Origin: Melitaea cinxia | Lineage: Eukaryota; Arthropoda; Insecta; Lepidoptera; Nymphalidae | Direction: 5' to 3' | DNA: 64,000 nucleotides | Assembly: GCF_905220565.1 (NCBI RefSeq) | Contig: NC_059414.1 | Coordinates: 4,896,001-4,960,000, forward strand | Shown: positions 51,453 to 62,481 of the stretch, one piece after another | How the letters are laid out: the number at the start of each line of letters is the position of its first letter | Position numbering within the stretch: position 1 is the first letter of the stretch | The notes under the pieces: generated by a model | Databases searched by the model: none | What the model was told of the DNA's origin: nothing | The model's input: only the letters and a program-made list of their open reading frames with translations | Made by a program: the position numbers and the translations under genes

Positions 51453-53719
51453 ACAAAAAATAGTGCCATAAAATTGGAGTAACATCAACTGCAATTACGA
51501 AGACCTAAACAATTAACGTAACTCACTCGACTTGTGATGAATTGTGCTTTACGAACTAATATCTGTCTGGCGGTGAGGCAGAGATAATGGGCTTGACCTA
51601 CACAGGTTTCCCTTGTTATTAATACGGCGTTTTGATTCCAACCGAGGACGGGCATAGGGGGCCGGCAATTACATGACGTCACGGTGGTTTAACGACCCCG
51701 TTACAACATATTGTATGAATGAATGCAAGCCGTGTGATGAGTGATGTTTTTGTTCGTCAATACGAATCGTGATGTAAGATTGTCTCCTTCTCTGAAAAGT
51801 AATAATTAAATAAATCAAGACGAAGCGTTACAGTGTGGTTACTCGTTGCTAAGTTTTCTCTATTGTTTGCAAACTGTTTATGACTTTATTTCAATAGAAT
51901 AATAACAATGTTAATTTTTTTGTAAATGACATTAAACAAACATTTGAAGATTACATTACATTTTAAGCTGAGTAATTTTTGCGTGAATCATATAAACTGC
52001 TAATCCAATTGTTCGAAACGAGAGCAGCTGATGTCAAGTGAAATTTTAATAGATGGTAGTTAAGCGGTCATCCACCCGATGTGGTAGACGAGAGCGGCCA
52101 TTATCCGAGCACAACACAATGACACGATTATCGGGCACGCGGGTCCGAGACGGCTCGCATTGATTTTACGAAATCCACATCACGGACTCAGAATGAACGG
52201 TCTCCGTCGGCCCATTCATCTCGTTTTCATGTACACGTCGCTATTGCGATGCGAAAGTGAGAGCGAAATTTACTCAGGCTTGCACTACGCACCGCAACGT
52301 ACCGCCCTAAATACGAAGAGAATAGAATATCGAGCACAATCGCGTTAATTGATCATCAAAGGCGGCAAGTCAGATATAATATCCCTCACGCACAAATTAA
52401 CGACTTTTCTTGTCTTTGGTCTTGATCTTGTCTTCTTCGAAGACATTTCTAAGTGTACACATACATTTTTAGATTTAAGAGGTTCACCTTTAGGTCGAAA
52501 TCAAAAGGTAATGAGTACAGTACAAACCTAACATTGATTCGGATGTTACACAGAATGTAGTGATTTTTGTTGTATGAGATTAGAATGGATGCCAGAAACA
52601 AGAGCAACGTCGTGTATATCTACATCAAACAGCTAAATCTAAATATAGCGGGCGCCGATATCAGCGGCTCGCCCTTGAACCAGTCGCACGGAAACATTTT
52701 ATTATTATTACCGAGCTGTCGGCGAGCACGAGTATGTCGGGTCGACGACCCCACAACCACGTGTCTCCTTATCGACAACTATCTAACACGATTGTGGGTA
52801 AACAACATGTCGAGATAAATGACTAATTCCACAACACTTGTTTATTTGAGCCATTCATAAATTAAATTGTATATCGTCAAAACGATTTTGATGACAATAA
52901 TGTGTTAATACATTCAACACGTAAGTCCGACCAGACATGCTCACGCCTTTGCGTAAACGCCGAGGAAGACAAATCGAGTAAAAGTCACGAAGTGGTCAAT
53001 AGTCTAAAGAGGAATAAACATTTTTCAATTAAAAGACATTTGACACTGTTAAATACATCTATTATAAAGGTTTGACGCCATGAAAACGAAAATCAAACAA
53101 AAACTGACAAAAAGGTATAAAATTATAAGATTCAACTCCTCAAAGGAAATGGGACAATTAGTCCCATTTTTTAAAAGTAAGGAGCCTTGACGGACGGGTG
53201 AGCGGAAGAACAGCCGCATCGTGGGAAGTGGGACAGTGTTACGTAACCGGTATTTGTTCGCCGGCCAGCCTACACAGGTACATCCTTACAAATGCGTACG
53301 ACCTTGAATATGAACTCAAAGTGTAAACAGCACGTGCTCGATGCATTGTTTTATGGCGGCTTGTTCTGAACAGGCGTGAGTCGTATTAGGATATAACGTA
53401 AATGTACTATATCGGTATCAGAGTTTTACGATGCTTTTATATATTGATTTAGCTGAGTGACCTTTAAAGGACTAATTCAAGGATTGATTTTGTAAGTATG
53501 AAGGCATCTAAATTTACGTAAAATAAGATGACAATGCGTAAGTAATACACTATAGTAAGACTGTTAGCTATTCTCCCATAGTTCGTTTGCGAACTACTTT
53601 GTAAGAACATTCCCACCAACAAACTACATACATATCGTTTCCAAAACTCAACCCTTTATATACTAAGATTATAAAGGCACTCTGCTTCGCTTTTTACGAA
53701 CTCGCATACTCTGTCACTT
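51453..53719. other. Featureless stretch
   Basis: No recognised repeat. A 9-bp stem hairpin lies at 53148-53170. GC-richer blocks at 52080-52330 and 52640-52760 lack splice-bounded frames. Confidence 0.35.
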
Positions 53720-54258
53720 AAGGGGACCGGGTGGTCTAGTAATTTCGATTTTTTTCTTTCTTCTTCATATTTTGAAAGTTCAATATTTCAAAAATATACA
53801 GTTAAAATTTGGTGAAGATATTTTCAGTATTTCATGCTGTAAAACCTATTTAAAAGATCAGCACCAAAGCAGGTAGTCGAGCCGGTCGGCCCAGTGAAAA
53901 ATTCTATTATTCGGTGGAGCGCAAGTTGTAGTAAAGGAAAATATTTAGTAATAGAAATTGAATAAATAAAAGAAATTGAAGAGTTTGAAAAGACTGAGGG
54001 TACTACGTACGCGTTTATCTCAAAACAACGTTTTTCTGCCTGGTGCTAGGCAAAAAAAAAACTACTCGGTCGATTCGTTTCAAATTTTAATATGTTGTTT
54101 AAAGTAACCATAATTTCAAAAACGCACCATTTCTTAAAAAAAAAAATTTTTTTTTTCACTTTACCTCCTGCGATATATTAATTTATAATGATTAAAAATC
54201 CATTGTTTTTTTTTCAGACCCATAGAAGAGCTAAATCATCGCACGCCCGGCCAGGTTC
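53720..54258. other. Probable unclassified repeat
   Basis: GC-rich ends (GGGACCGGGTGGTC and CGCACGCCCGGCCAGG) enclose AT-rich sequence with an A11/T12 near-palindrome at 54137-54159. The ends are weakly inverted. It could be a degraded DNA transposon; support is thin. Confidence 0.3.
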
Positions 54259-54269
54259 TTTTTTTTTAA

Positions 54270-54533
54270 GGAGACTGACAATGCACTATAGAGGACATTG
54301 AATATTTTTATAAAACAGTACAAACGGCCTTGAACTCAGTCTAAACCAGAAATGTAATTTTGCTTGGTGGTTTCAATGCACAAATAGGAAAAGCAATTTT
54401 AACGAGATTGATTACATACTAACAAATCAACCAAACTATATAAGGAAATTTGAGTTGTGATGTATTTTTAGATGCGAACTATCATTAACTTTAAAATCAC
54501 AAAGATGGAAAATAAAACCCGGTGACTACATTA
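54270..54533 (+). pseudogene. RTE-type LINE, endonuclease fragment
   Basis: Frames read EDIEYFYKTVQTALN, VILLGGFNAQIGKA and NEIDYILTNQPNYIRKFEL. These match the APE endonuclease motifs GDFNAxIG and xEIDYI of RTE elements, with about 50-60 residues lost between them. It is probably the same RTE copy that resumes at 55237. Confidence 0.65.
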
Positions 54534-54540
54534 GATATTT

Positions 54541-54723
54541 GTGTTTGCAGGCAAACGAAAAAAAAAAAAAAAACGACTTCAATTATATCAACAGAAGATT
54601 ACTCCAAAAATTGTAAACAAATCTCGATGAAATTTAAATGTGACCACATGATAAACATCGGCTTTTGATTAAATTAAAAATCATCAAAATCGGTTTATAA
54701 ACGACGGAGTTATCCCCGAACAT

Positions 54724-54726
<3 letters not shown>
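54541..54726 (-). mobile_element. Helentron-like element with variant core, 3' fragment
   Basis: The 3' end has the expected hairpin (gtttgcaggcaaac) and inverted CGACTTC. The core reads CGGGGATAACTCCGTCGTTT on the minus strand and abuts a TA microsatellite at 54727. The same core with a different 3' end is found at 26027-26148. It lies inside the disrupted RTE region. Confidence 0.55.

Positions 54727-54778
<52 letters not shown>
54727..54778. repeat. (AT)n microsatellite
   Basis: Uninterrupted AT run between a Helentron-like fragment and an RTE fragment. Confidence 0.9.
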
Positions 54779-54779
<1 letters not shown>

Positions 54780-54780
<1 letters not shown>

Positions 54781-55236
54781 TCGAATTAGTATGGATTTGG
54801 TCCATGGTCTTGAAGACAAAAGTCTTCGAGCAATGCGTCCTGCCTGTGTTAACATACGCAGCCGAGACGTGGACACTTACAAAGGGACTGATACACAAAT
54901 TTAAAGTCGCGCAACGTGCAATGGAACGGGCTATCCTTGGGGTCTCTCTCAAAGATAGGATTAGAAATGAGACTATCCGCGAGAGAACGAAAGTAACCGA
55001 CATAGCCTACAGAATTAGCAAGTTGAAGTGGCAGTGGACTGGTCATGTGTGTCGCACGACCGATGGCCGTTGGAGTAGACGTGTCTTGGAGTGGAGACCG
55101 CGTCTTGGCAAACGCAGTGTGGGACGTCCTCCGGCCCGTTAGACCGACGATCTACGTAAGATTGCCGGTTTAGGCTGGATGAGGATTGCGGAAAACCGGG
55201 ATGTCTGGCGCAAACTTGGGGAGGCCTATATCCAGC
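54780..55236 (+). pseudogene. RTE-type LINE C-terminal region (first RTE family)
   Basis: One frame encodes LKTKVFEQCVLPVLTYAAET, VAQRAMERAILGVSLKDRIR, KLKWQWTGHVCR and GKRSVGRPPAR. A single stop at 55141-55143 (TAG where the family has Trp) is followed by TDDLRKIAGLGWMRIA to GEAYIQQ. This is the C-terminus of an RTE clade reverse transcriptase. It begins right after a TA microsatellite and ends abruptly at a junction with another RTE fragment. Confidence 0.8.
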
Positions 55237-55498
55237 AGACGACATAGTGGTGTTCGCAGAAAGTGCTACCGCATTGGAGGATGAAACACGACGAAAACCA
55301 AAATATTTACCAATGGAGTCCCTCAGGACATAAGGGTAGCAAATGAAATAATTGAATACGCAAAAGAATATATATATTTAGGACAGCTAGTATCATTTGA
55401 AAATAATACTGGAAAAGAAATAGAAAGAAGGGTAACTCTAGCCTGGGAGAAACATTGAGGATTGAGAGAAATAATGAAAAACAACGATGTTAATATAT
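55237..55498 (+). pseudogene. RTE-type LINE, reverse transcriptase palm (second RTE family)
   Basis: It starts in the catalytic box with DDIVVFAESATALEDE. It continues with frameshifts through EIIEYAKEYIYLGQLVSFEN and GKEIERRVTLAWE to MKNNDVNI, then is cut by an insertion at about 55499. Confidence 0.72.
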
Positions 55499-56168
55499 AT
55501 GTCGGTACTTGAGCTTTCGTACGCAACTAGAAAGGAATTTATAAACAACAGATGCACTGAGCACGCCACCTAGCATATCGTTCGATACTCACCTACCCTC
55601 ACTCATTATATTTCTCGAGTTATTCTGACGTGTATAAATCGAACGGTGCAACCGCGGCTAAGGCAGTCTTGGCTCTGGCTTGGCACGGTGCACTTATTGT
55701 ATCCTACTAGTAGCTTAACCTAGACTCTATCAATAATTAATTTGTGCAAACGATTTAATAGTTACATAACGATCTATAATTTGGCTAGGCAGGGCGGACA
55801 ACTCGAGCAGTGGAGGTGAGCGTTGATGGACATCTCAAAGGGGATTTCCTTAAACCTACACCGGTCGCAAGTCCTAGGCACTGCTCTGAGTTACTCCCTC
55901 TGCCACACGATGGACTCGGCACCCGCACGGTGAATCCATAGAATGCTCAGAAGTTAGCTCCGCTCTGTTAACTAATAACTATCCCGCGATCCGTGCTGCT
56001 TACCTTTCTACTAAAATAACTACCTTTCTGCTAAGTGATTCCTGTGTTAAACGAAATTGGTCATATCATAAATTGTGTTTACTTGTGCCAACATTGACCA
56101 CGGAAGCCCACAGTACACCGAGTACTCAGACACGATGAGCGAGAGAAAAATACCTCATCCGTTATATA
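55499..56168. mobile_element. Unidentified insertion of about 0.67 kb splitting an RTE copy
   Basis: It lies between MKNNDVNI and the next RTE block, whose frame resumes if the insert is removed. TATA-rich bases border both sides. The segment has normal GC, a TATAAAT at 55633-55639 and a TGTCGG start; GTGCCAACA occurs at 56085-56093. A TG..CA-bounded 594-bp segment would be compatible with an LTR followed by a leader, but no primer-binding site or second LTR is recognised. Confidence 0.45.
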
Positions 56169-56590
56169 AAGAAAAAACTTTACGAAAAAGTAATATCGCC
56201 ATGCCTGACATATGGTTGCCAAACATGGTCACTGGGAAAAGTGGATCAAGACGACGTAAAAAGGAAAGAAACATACTTTGTCTAACACTATCAGATAAGG
56301 TTAACAACTTTAGCATCAGGTATAAAACAAAAATAATAGATGGAAGGAAAAGAAGAGACTACTGAAGTGGCATTGGGCAGGACACATTTGTAGGATGAAT
56401 AATAAACCGGTGGACAAAACGCCTAACAGAACTGGATATCAAGTGACAGTTCATGAAAGAAGGGACATCAAGTAAAAGGTTAAGAGATAACTTCAAACAG
56501 AGACGTGGACCGCTGTGGATACGCAAAAGCACGTGAAAGGGATACATGGAAGGTTTAGGAGAGGCCTACGCCACAAAGGCGACTATTACT
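56169..56590 (+). pseudogene. RTE-type LINE C-terminal region (second RTE family)
   Basis: Reading resumes with LYEKVISPCLTYGCQTWSL, RRLLKWHWAGHICR and KPVDKTPN, then GDYY near the end, in frames broken by indels. LTYGCQTW and KWHWAGH are the diagnostic RTE thumb and C-terminal motifs. It differs in sequence from the RTE fragment at 54780, so two families are present. Confidence 0.72.
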
Positions 56591-56606
56591 AATATTTATT
56601 AAGTTA

Positions 56607-56910
56607 CTCGACAAACGTTGTCTTGCCGCTAACCGCTATTTAAACATAGGGGTTGATCGTAAAGGGTTGAAAATTTAGGGTTGTATATATATTTTTTTAT
56701 CTTGTATCATAAAAAAATAAAAAAGAATAATTTATCTAAAAAATAAAAAAATAGGGGTGGACTACACTTAACATTTAGGGGGGTGAAAAATAGATGTTGT
56801 TCGATTCTCAGACCTACCCACTATACACATAAAATTTCATGAAAATCGGTCAAGCCGTTTCGGAGGAGTTTAACTACAAACACCGCGACACGAGAATTTT
56901 ATATATTAGA
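56607..56910 (-). mobile_element. Small Helitron, CGAG-type 3' end
   Basis: The 5' end is A|TCTAATATATAAAATTCTCG on the minus strand. The body contains GAAATTTTATGTGTATAG and CGAAACGGCTTGACCGAT. The 3' end reads AACGTTTGTCGAG|T, with CGAG in place of CTAG. Confidence 0.5.
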
Positions 56911-56952
56911 TGGTATAAATATGTATACGAGTTAATTATATAGAACAATATA

Positions 56953-57274
56953 AAAATACAGCCCATACAGTCCACTGCTGGACATAGGCCTCCACAAGTT
57001 TACGCCAAAAATAACGTGAACTCGTGTGTTTTGCCCATAGTCACCACGCTGGGCAGGCGGGTTGGTAACCGCAGTACTGGCTTTGTCGCACCGAAGACGC
57101 TGCTGCCCGTCTTCGGCCTGTGTATTTCAAAGCCAGCAGTTGGATGGTTATCCCGCCATCAGTCGGCTTCTTAAGTTCCAAGGTGGTTGTGGAACCTTGT
57201 TATCCCTTAGTCGCCTCTTACGACACCCACGGGAAGAGAGGGGGTGGCTAAATTCTTTAGTGCCGTAGCCACAC
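56953..57274 (-). mobile_element. SINE-like retroposon with 11-bp target duplication
   Basis: It is flanked by AGAACAATATA at 56942-56952 and 57275-57285. It is highly similar to the copy in the Helentron element, including the CTTCGGCC and GGGAAGAGAGGGGGTGGC blocks (plus strand). Confidence 0.78.
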
Positions 57275-57285
57275 AGAACAATATA

Positions 57286-59487
57286 TACATAGGTTAATAT
57301 TCATACATATCTTTATAATAACAATACCTACAGTGGTATTAATATTAAGTGAAATATTATTAGTAATACAAATAAAGGCTATTTTTATTTTATTTTAAAT
57401 AGTAATAAAAGTCCTTTAAAAGTTTAAAAATTTTTGGTTGTTATTTAGTTTTTTTTTTTTTTTTTGTAAAAACTCGTGTAATAATTCTGAGCTTCTAGAC
57501 CACAAGTCCCCCTTTAAGGAGAATGAGCGAGAACGCGACTCTGCTACACATAGTAAATTTTTTGTTAGAGCCACGCCTGTTAAACTTTTACTTCATTAAC
57601 AAACTAAATAAACATGGAACTATAAATTTAACACTAAAAAATTCATAACTACTATCACGACTTGAATCTGCAATGATCTATTATCGTTTAACACAATGAG
57701 CTGTCTCGTCTCTCAGAAATTTACTACTACCTATACACTGCTATATGTTATATGTGTTTACGTGGGAAAGTACAAAAAACAAAAAAAAAATTAAAAATAT
57801 TTTTCTTTTAGAGAAAACGTTGATGCGAACGATGTAGAGTCAGAGAGACACATGATATGTTGGGTACACAGTAAAACGAAACCCTTTCGAATTCACGCGA
57901 AGCTGGATAACACGTGTCAGATGTCAAGTTCCATTCACGTTGATTCCGTCAAACACGTACCGGCGTCGCTGCCTCTAGATAATGTATGTGTGGAAAGTGG
58001 AAGCGGTAGAATGGCGTCGAAGCCTCGCATCGCAGCCGCTTTTACCCCGTTTTGTAAATGAGAGACGAACGCACAAATCTCCGCCTGGAAGCGAGTAATA
58101 TTTGCCTACACATCAAACTTTCACTATCGTCGTGCGCTTTCGTTTTTATATTCGCTAACAGCAATGGGCCAGCTTTGTTATTCCTCCACGATTTTTCCTT
58201 TTTGTGACCAACAACCGACATTCAAAACCGTGACGAGAGCACACACTACAAATTTAATACGTATTTTTTCGATTCTCCTTTCTACCAAAAATGGGTCACC
58301 ATCCTGTACAGATTTATTTTTACTGTATAAATAAATTTTATCAACTCAATATAAAGTAATTTTTAATTAACATTATAAACTGTTTTATAAGTTTTGGCTG
58401 GTTTAAAATATGCCAAACATGAATACTTCTTTAGATTTATTTCATAAAAAAGGTTTAAGAAGTTAATAGCGCAACCATTTTTCTCAATGTTTACTGATTA
58501 GGTGGGATAGCAATCACAGAACTACAACTTGTTTTTTTAAGGGGCTAGCCATAATTATCATCAAATTACGATTAAAAATAAGAATGTAAGGATGTTTGTG
58601 ATTATAATGATTTTATAGTAATTTATTTCTTATTTTAACCATAAAGTGATTTCAGGTATGTGGAAAACCTAATGTATAATCTTATTAATATGAAATAATG
58701 GCTCGGGTAAAAGACTTATTTAGGTAGGCATGTGATACTAATGAAAAAATAAATAGTAGGTAATAAATAAGTAGGAACGGGCCCCCAACGCGATGTATTT
58801 TTTTTTTTGTGAATTATTAATACTCGTACATACTTAGGTACTTTAAGATTGAGTTTCTTTAATTATTTTTTACTTTTTAAAGGCATCTCAGGTTATTGTG
58901 TCGGTTTTTTTTTTTAAATTTTTAATTTAATCTTTATTTCATACTTTTTATACGTACACTAATTATAATGTAGATTTTGTTAAGTTGTTGATACAACATT
59001 AGGATACATTCACAGGCATTCTGTTTTCCATCCCCACTTTAAAAAAATAACAGCTCATCGTTTTTTAAGTCATTTTTTTTTATATTATTGAGTATACAAA
59101 TAATTAGCGCATTGCTAATTAGTTAAAGTATACATTAGTTTAAATGCCTCAACGTTACTACATTATTGTCCAAAAAACAAAAAAAAAAATAACCAAGTAG
59201 CCAATGAAGGAGTAACGCTTCTTAATCTGGTCGAATAACAATTTTTGGAGTACATTTACACATTATTTATTATTTATCATATTAATTTTTTTCTGACAAT
59301 TCGGTATATATAGTTACGATCAAGTGTATTGGGTTAGGTTAAGAAGTAATAGAATTTCACTTTAAAATTACACAAAACGATTAAAAACACCAAAATTAAA
59401 AAAGAACTACGCCTTTTGTAAATAAAAAAAATTAAAAAAAAACTGAAACAAGACACGGTGACAAACATACTAATTACATTTAGTGTT
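57286..59487. other. Featureless stretch before the piggyBac element
   Basis: AT-rich with several T-runs. A GC-richer block at 57815-58135 contains a 69-codon open frame preceded by a T-rich AG, but nothing recognisable. Confidence 0.35.
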
Positions 59488-59491
59488 TTAA

Positions 59492-61024
59492 CCTCGTAAG
59501 TCCCCAAGTACTTGTATAAGTACAAATTAACGATAACAGTTCAGACCTGAGATTTGTACTACATAGATGGAGTAACTGCCTAATGTACTTACCCAAGTAC
59601 AAATGAGGGATTGCTCATTTACCGGGTAGTTTTTTTACATCGCCAACATTGCTACTGTTATTATAATTCTTTACTGTGTAGTCAATTCCGTCATGTTAGA
59701 CAGGTTACGTCAACTGTCAGTGTTAGTGTCACTTTTTAGCAAGATGACCACGCGGTCGGCTCGTCGGCTAACACGAGGTAAGATTGTCTGTTTATATCAA
59801 TTAAATCATTTGTTTTTTTCTATTGTTTTTGAAATGAAATAGTGCTTTTAAATTATGAATATTGTAAAACAAGTAATATTTGTAAGAAAACTATATATTT
59901 AAAGTGGTTCCTGATGAGTCAAAATAATTTGTACTTCACATGGTACGTTAGGCGTTTGTTACATAAATAACTGTTTATAATTTGTACTTGAGGTGGTACA
60001 TTCGGTCTATATAACTACTGTTTTTTTTTCGTATTTGTAGCTTTCGACGAAATACAAATAGCAGAACTTCTTAATAATTCGGACTTCGAAGACTCGGATG
60101 ATGAATATGTGCCTGACCTGACCTCCCTGACCTAACCTAAACCTGTCCTCGGAATCTGAAGGTGGAGAAATAGAAATCGCTGTAAGTGGAGGTGGATCTA
60201 CTCGTCGTACTCAAAGTGCTCGTGACCAACGAGTTGGACGTGGCCGTGGCAGAAGTACAAGTACAAGGGCACGACATAGCGGGCATAGTGCCTGTACCAT
60301 CAAATATGCGACGCTTATATGGCAATATCCACTTACCGGAACATCTAGACAAACAACAACGAGGCCATCTCTCTGGGTGTGACAAAAGGAGTTTATTTAA
60401 ATGCTCTGACTGTAATGTAGCTATTTGCCTGAACTCAACAAGAAATTGTTGCAGGGCCTTTCATCGACAAGAGAATTAATAATAAGAAATAAAAAGTGAT
60501 TTTGAAATAAGATGTCAATTAAACTAGCACGTAAGGAAGATTGTTATGTCCTCTATCCTATTTCGATAATTAAGAATAGTGATACTGTTATCCTCTGGTT
60601 TATAAAAGTAAATTATGCTAATATTGTCTTTGAGGGAGTATTTTATAAATGTTTCTAGAAGAAAAATATTGTTTATGTTGTAATAAAATAAAATATATAC
60701 TACTAAGTGATTTTAGAACAAAAATAATTTTTAATTTTAATACGAAATAAAAGCTTATAACTTTTTCATATTGTTTTATTATACTGTGTTAAAACCTAAT
60801 GTACTCCCACAAGTACAAAATATTTTTATTTATTTCCTTTTTAAGAAGGTGCTATACATCACAAACATACCGTAAAAAATACACACAACGAACCCTCACT
60901 TCAAAAATTGCCTAAAATCGACATAATTTTGTCTCGGTCTGAAGCATTATTCTTAGTTTGTACTTGGTATAGTACAGCCGGCAGATATGACTACTGGTGT
61001 TAATAAAACACAGGACTTACGAGG
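59492..61024 (+). mobile_element. Internally deleted piggyBac element
   Basis: The element is 1533 bp flanked by TTAA at 59488-59491 and 61025-61028, with perfect 12-bp inverted ends CCTCGTAAGTCC / GGACTTACGAGG. Exact TTAA duplication plus CC-starting ends is the piggyBac signature. Inside is a shortened two-exon transposase gene that keeps the acidic N-terminus and the cysteine-rich C-terminus but lacks the catalytic core. Subterminal DNA on both sides repeats boxes of the form TTTGTACTT..GGTAC. It is therefore non-autonomous. Intact ends suggest it could have been mobilised by a full-length relative. Confidence 0.9.
59744..60479 (+). pseudogene. piggyBac transposase remnant (N- and C-termini only)
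   Basis: The first coding exon, 59744-59777, starts MTTRSARRLTR and ends at a gtaag donor. The second begins at 60041 after a T-rich tract ending ttgtag. It continues with FDEIQIAELLNNSDFEDSDD, an acidic stretch typical of piggyBac N-termini. The frame meets a stop at 60133-60135 within a CCTGACC-type direct repeat. A second frame then gives a Gly/Arg/Ser-rich segment (about 60150-60290), and a third frame, open to 60479, encodes RRLYGNIHLPEHL and a Cys/His cluster (KCSDC, ICL, CCRAFH). This matches the C-terminal zinc-binding domain of the family. Roughly 400 residues including the DDD catalytic domain are missing. Two frame changes make it non-functional as read. Confidence 0.78.
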
Positions 61025-61354
61025 TTAAATCAGCCGTTAATTGAAAAAAGGGAAATGTTTGAAAGATTTATTAGTTATAATTAAGCAACTATACTAGGCA
61101 TATATTTGAAATACATTTTTCATAGATTAGACTAGCCATCCAATTGAATGATTATTTTAACCACTTGACTGCGACATACATATATATTTGTTGATTAAGT
61201 TATGTATTTAAATGAAATAACTAATATTTGACACATTTTGAACTGGAAATTATAAAAAGTAAAATTATTCAAAACAAAAACTACTCTTAAATAAGGAATT
61301 AATCTTAAAAGGAATAAAAATAATTAATCTATACAAATAAATAAGATTAAAGTG

Positions 61355-61528
61355 TCAGTTTGTAGTATTAAAATAACTGCTTTTTACTAAATGCATATGG
61401 ATATATACACGGTATATATACCAATCGGTCAATCAATCGGTTCAAAAAAGTAAAAGTTAGGCCAATATAAAGAATCAGGTTGAACATGTAAATACCCACA
61501 ACATGGACAAAGTCACAGGCATAGCTAG
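61355..61528 (+). mobile_element. Helitron-like repeat, internally deleted
   Basis: The 5' part (TATTAAAATAACTGCTTTTT..ACGGTATATATACCAA) matches 40235-40310. The end GTCACAGGCATAG CTAG|T retains the terminus after a large internal loss. Confidence 0.45.
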
Positions 61529-61767
61529 TGTATATATATTGTCTGTTATTACTATAATATTTTATTCGTTCTATTTTACATTATTATTAGTACTATTTGC
61601 TATATATTATTGTGTAGAATTTATGTTGTAATATGTATTTTGTATGAGTATGTATGAGGGGGTGTTCGACTTATCTTAGTCTCCCATTTGAGGGACTGCG
61701 GTTGGGATCGGACTCCTGTATGTGTATATGTGTATGTGTGTTTGTATATGTCTGTCTGTGTACATTT

Positions 61768-61800
61768 GTATATATATATATATATATATACACAAATGTA

Positions 61801-61850
<50 letters not shown>
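61768..61850. repeat. (AT)n/(TG)n microsatellite
   Basis: A GT-rich stretch (61719-61765) leads into two TA runs separated by CACAAATGTACATC. It gives spurious IYIYIY frames. Confidence 0.9.
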
Positions 61851-62224
61851 GATATGATACTTGTCACGCTAGCCAAAACATCACTGAAATCGGGGTATCA
61901 CTGAAAATCAGTGTTAGTTTTCGTTTTTATGAAAGGCTGAGTGATATACCTTTTTGAGACACAGGATTTAGCTGCGGACGGTATTTGTACTTATACAATT
62001 ACTTTTGTTTACATTTTAGTTTTTTTTAACTTTTTTGGAAATTTTTGATTTTTAATTTTTTTTTGTGATATGTTTTTTGATGATATTACTTAGTTTCTTT
62101 TTTTCTTGTTTCTTTTTTTTTGTGGTCTATATTACTGATGTTATTCTTTTTGTGTAAAGACTGTCTGCGATTTGTGTGATGTCCCAAATAAACGAGTTTC
62201 TTTCTTTCTTCCTTTCTTTCAAAA

Positions 62225-62442
62225 TAACATTTTTTTTTACAATTTTTGTCTGTATGTCTGTTCCAGCTAATCTCTGAAATGGCTGGACTGATTTTGACGG
62301 GACTTTCCCTGGCAGATAGCTGATGTAGTAAAGAGTAACTTAGGCTACTTTTATTTTAGAAATTTATTTATTTTACAACACTGCGAACTGAACAATAACT
62401 TTTTGTTAAATTCAACGCGGACTTAGTCGCGGGCACTGCTAG
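62225..62442 (+). mobile_element. Helitron-like repeat ending CTAG
   Basis: It shares CTGTATGTCTGTTCCAGC, GCAGATAGCTGATGTAGTAA and a terminal CGCGGACTTAGTCGCG hairpin before CACTG CTAG|T with the copy at 40225. The FB-like element starts 40 bp downstream. Confidence 0.55.
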
Positions 62443-62481
62443 TATATATGTTTAACGTCATTCAATAGACAAAATAGACTG

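Noticed and set aside
53148..53170. Perfect 9-bp hairpin followed by T-run, terminator-like
   Set aside because: Intrinsic terminators are not expected in insect introns, and no transcript ends here.
54634..55003. Minus-strand frames with IYIYIY stretches
   Set aside because: Translations of the AT microsatellite and the antisense of an RTE fragment.
57852..58061. 69-codon frame in a GC-richer block preceded by a T-rich AG
   Set aside because: No donor, no recognised similarity and no partner exon, so too weak to call a gene.
60111..60145. CCTGACC/CCTAACC units resembling insect telomere repeat
   Set aside because: Only two or three imperfect units inside the piggyBac element, far from a telomeric array.
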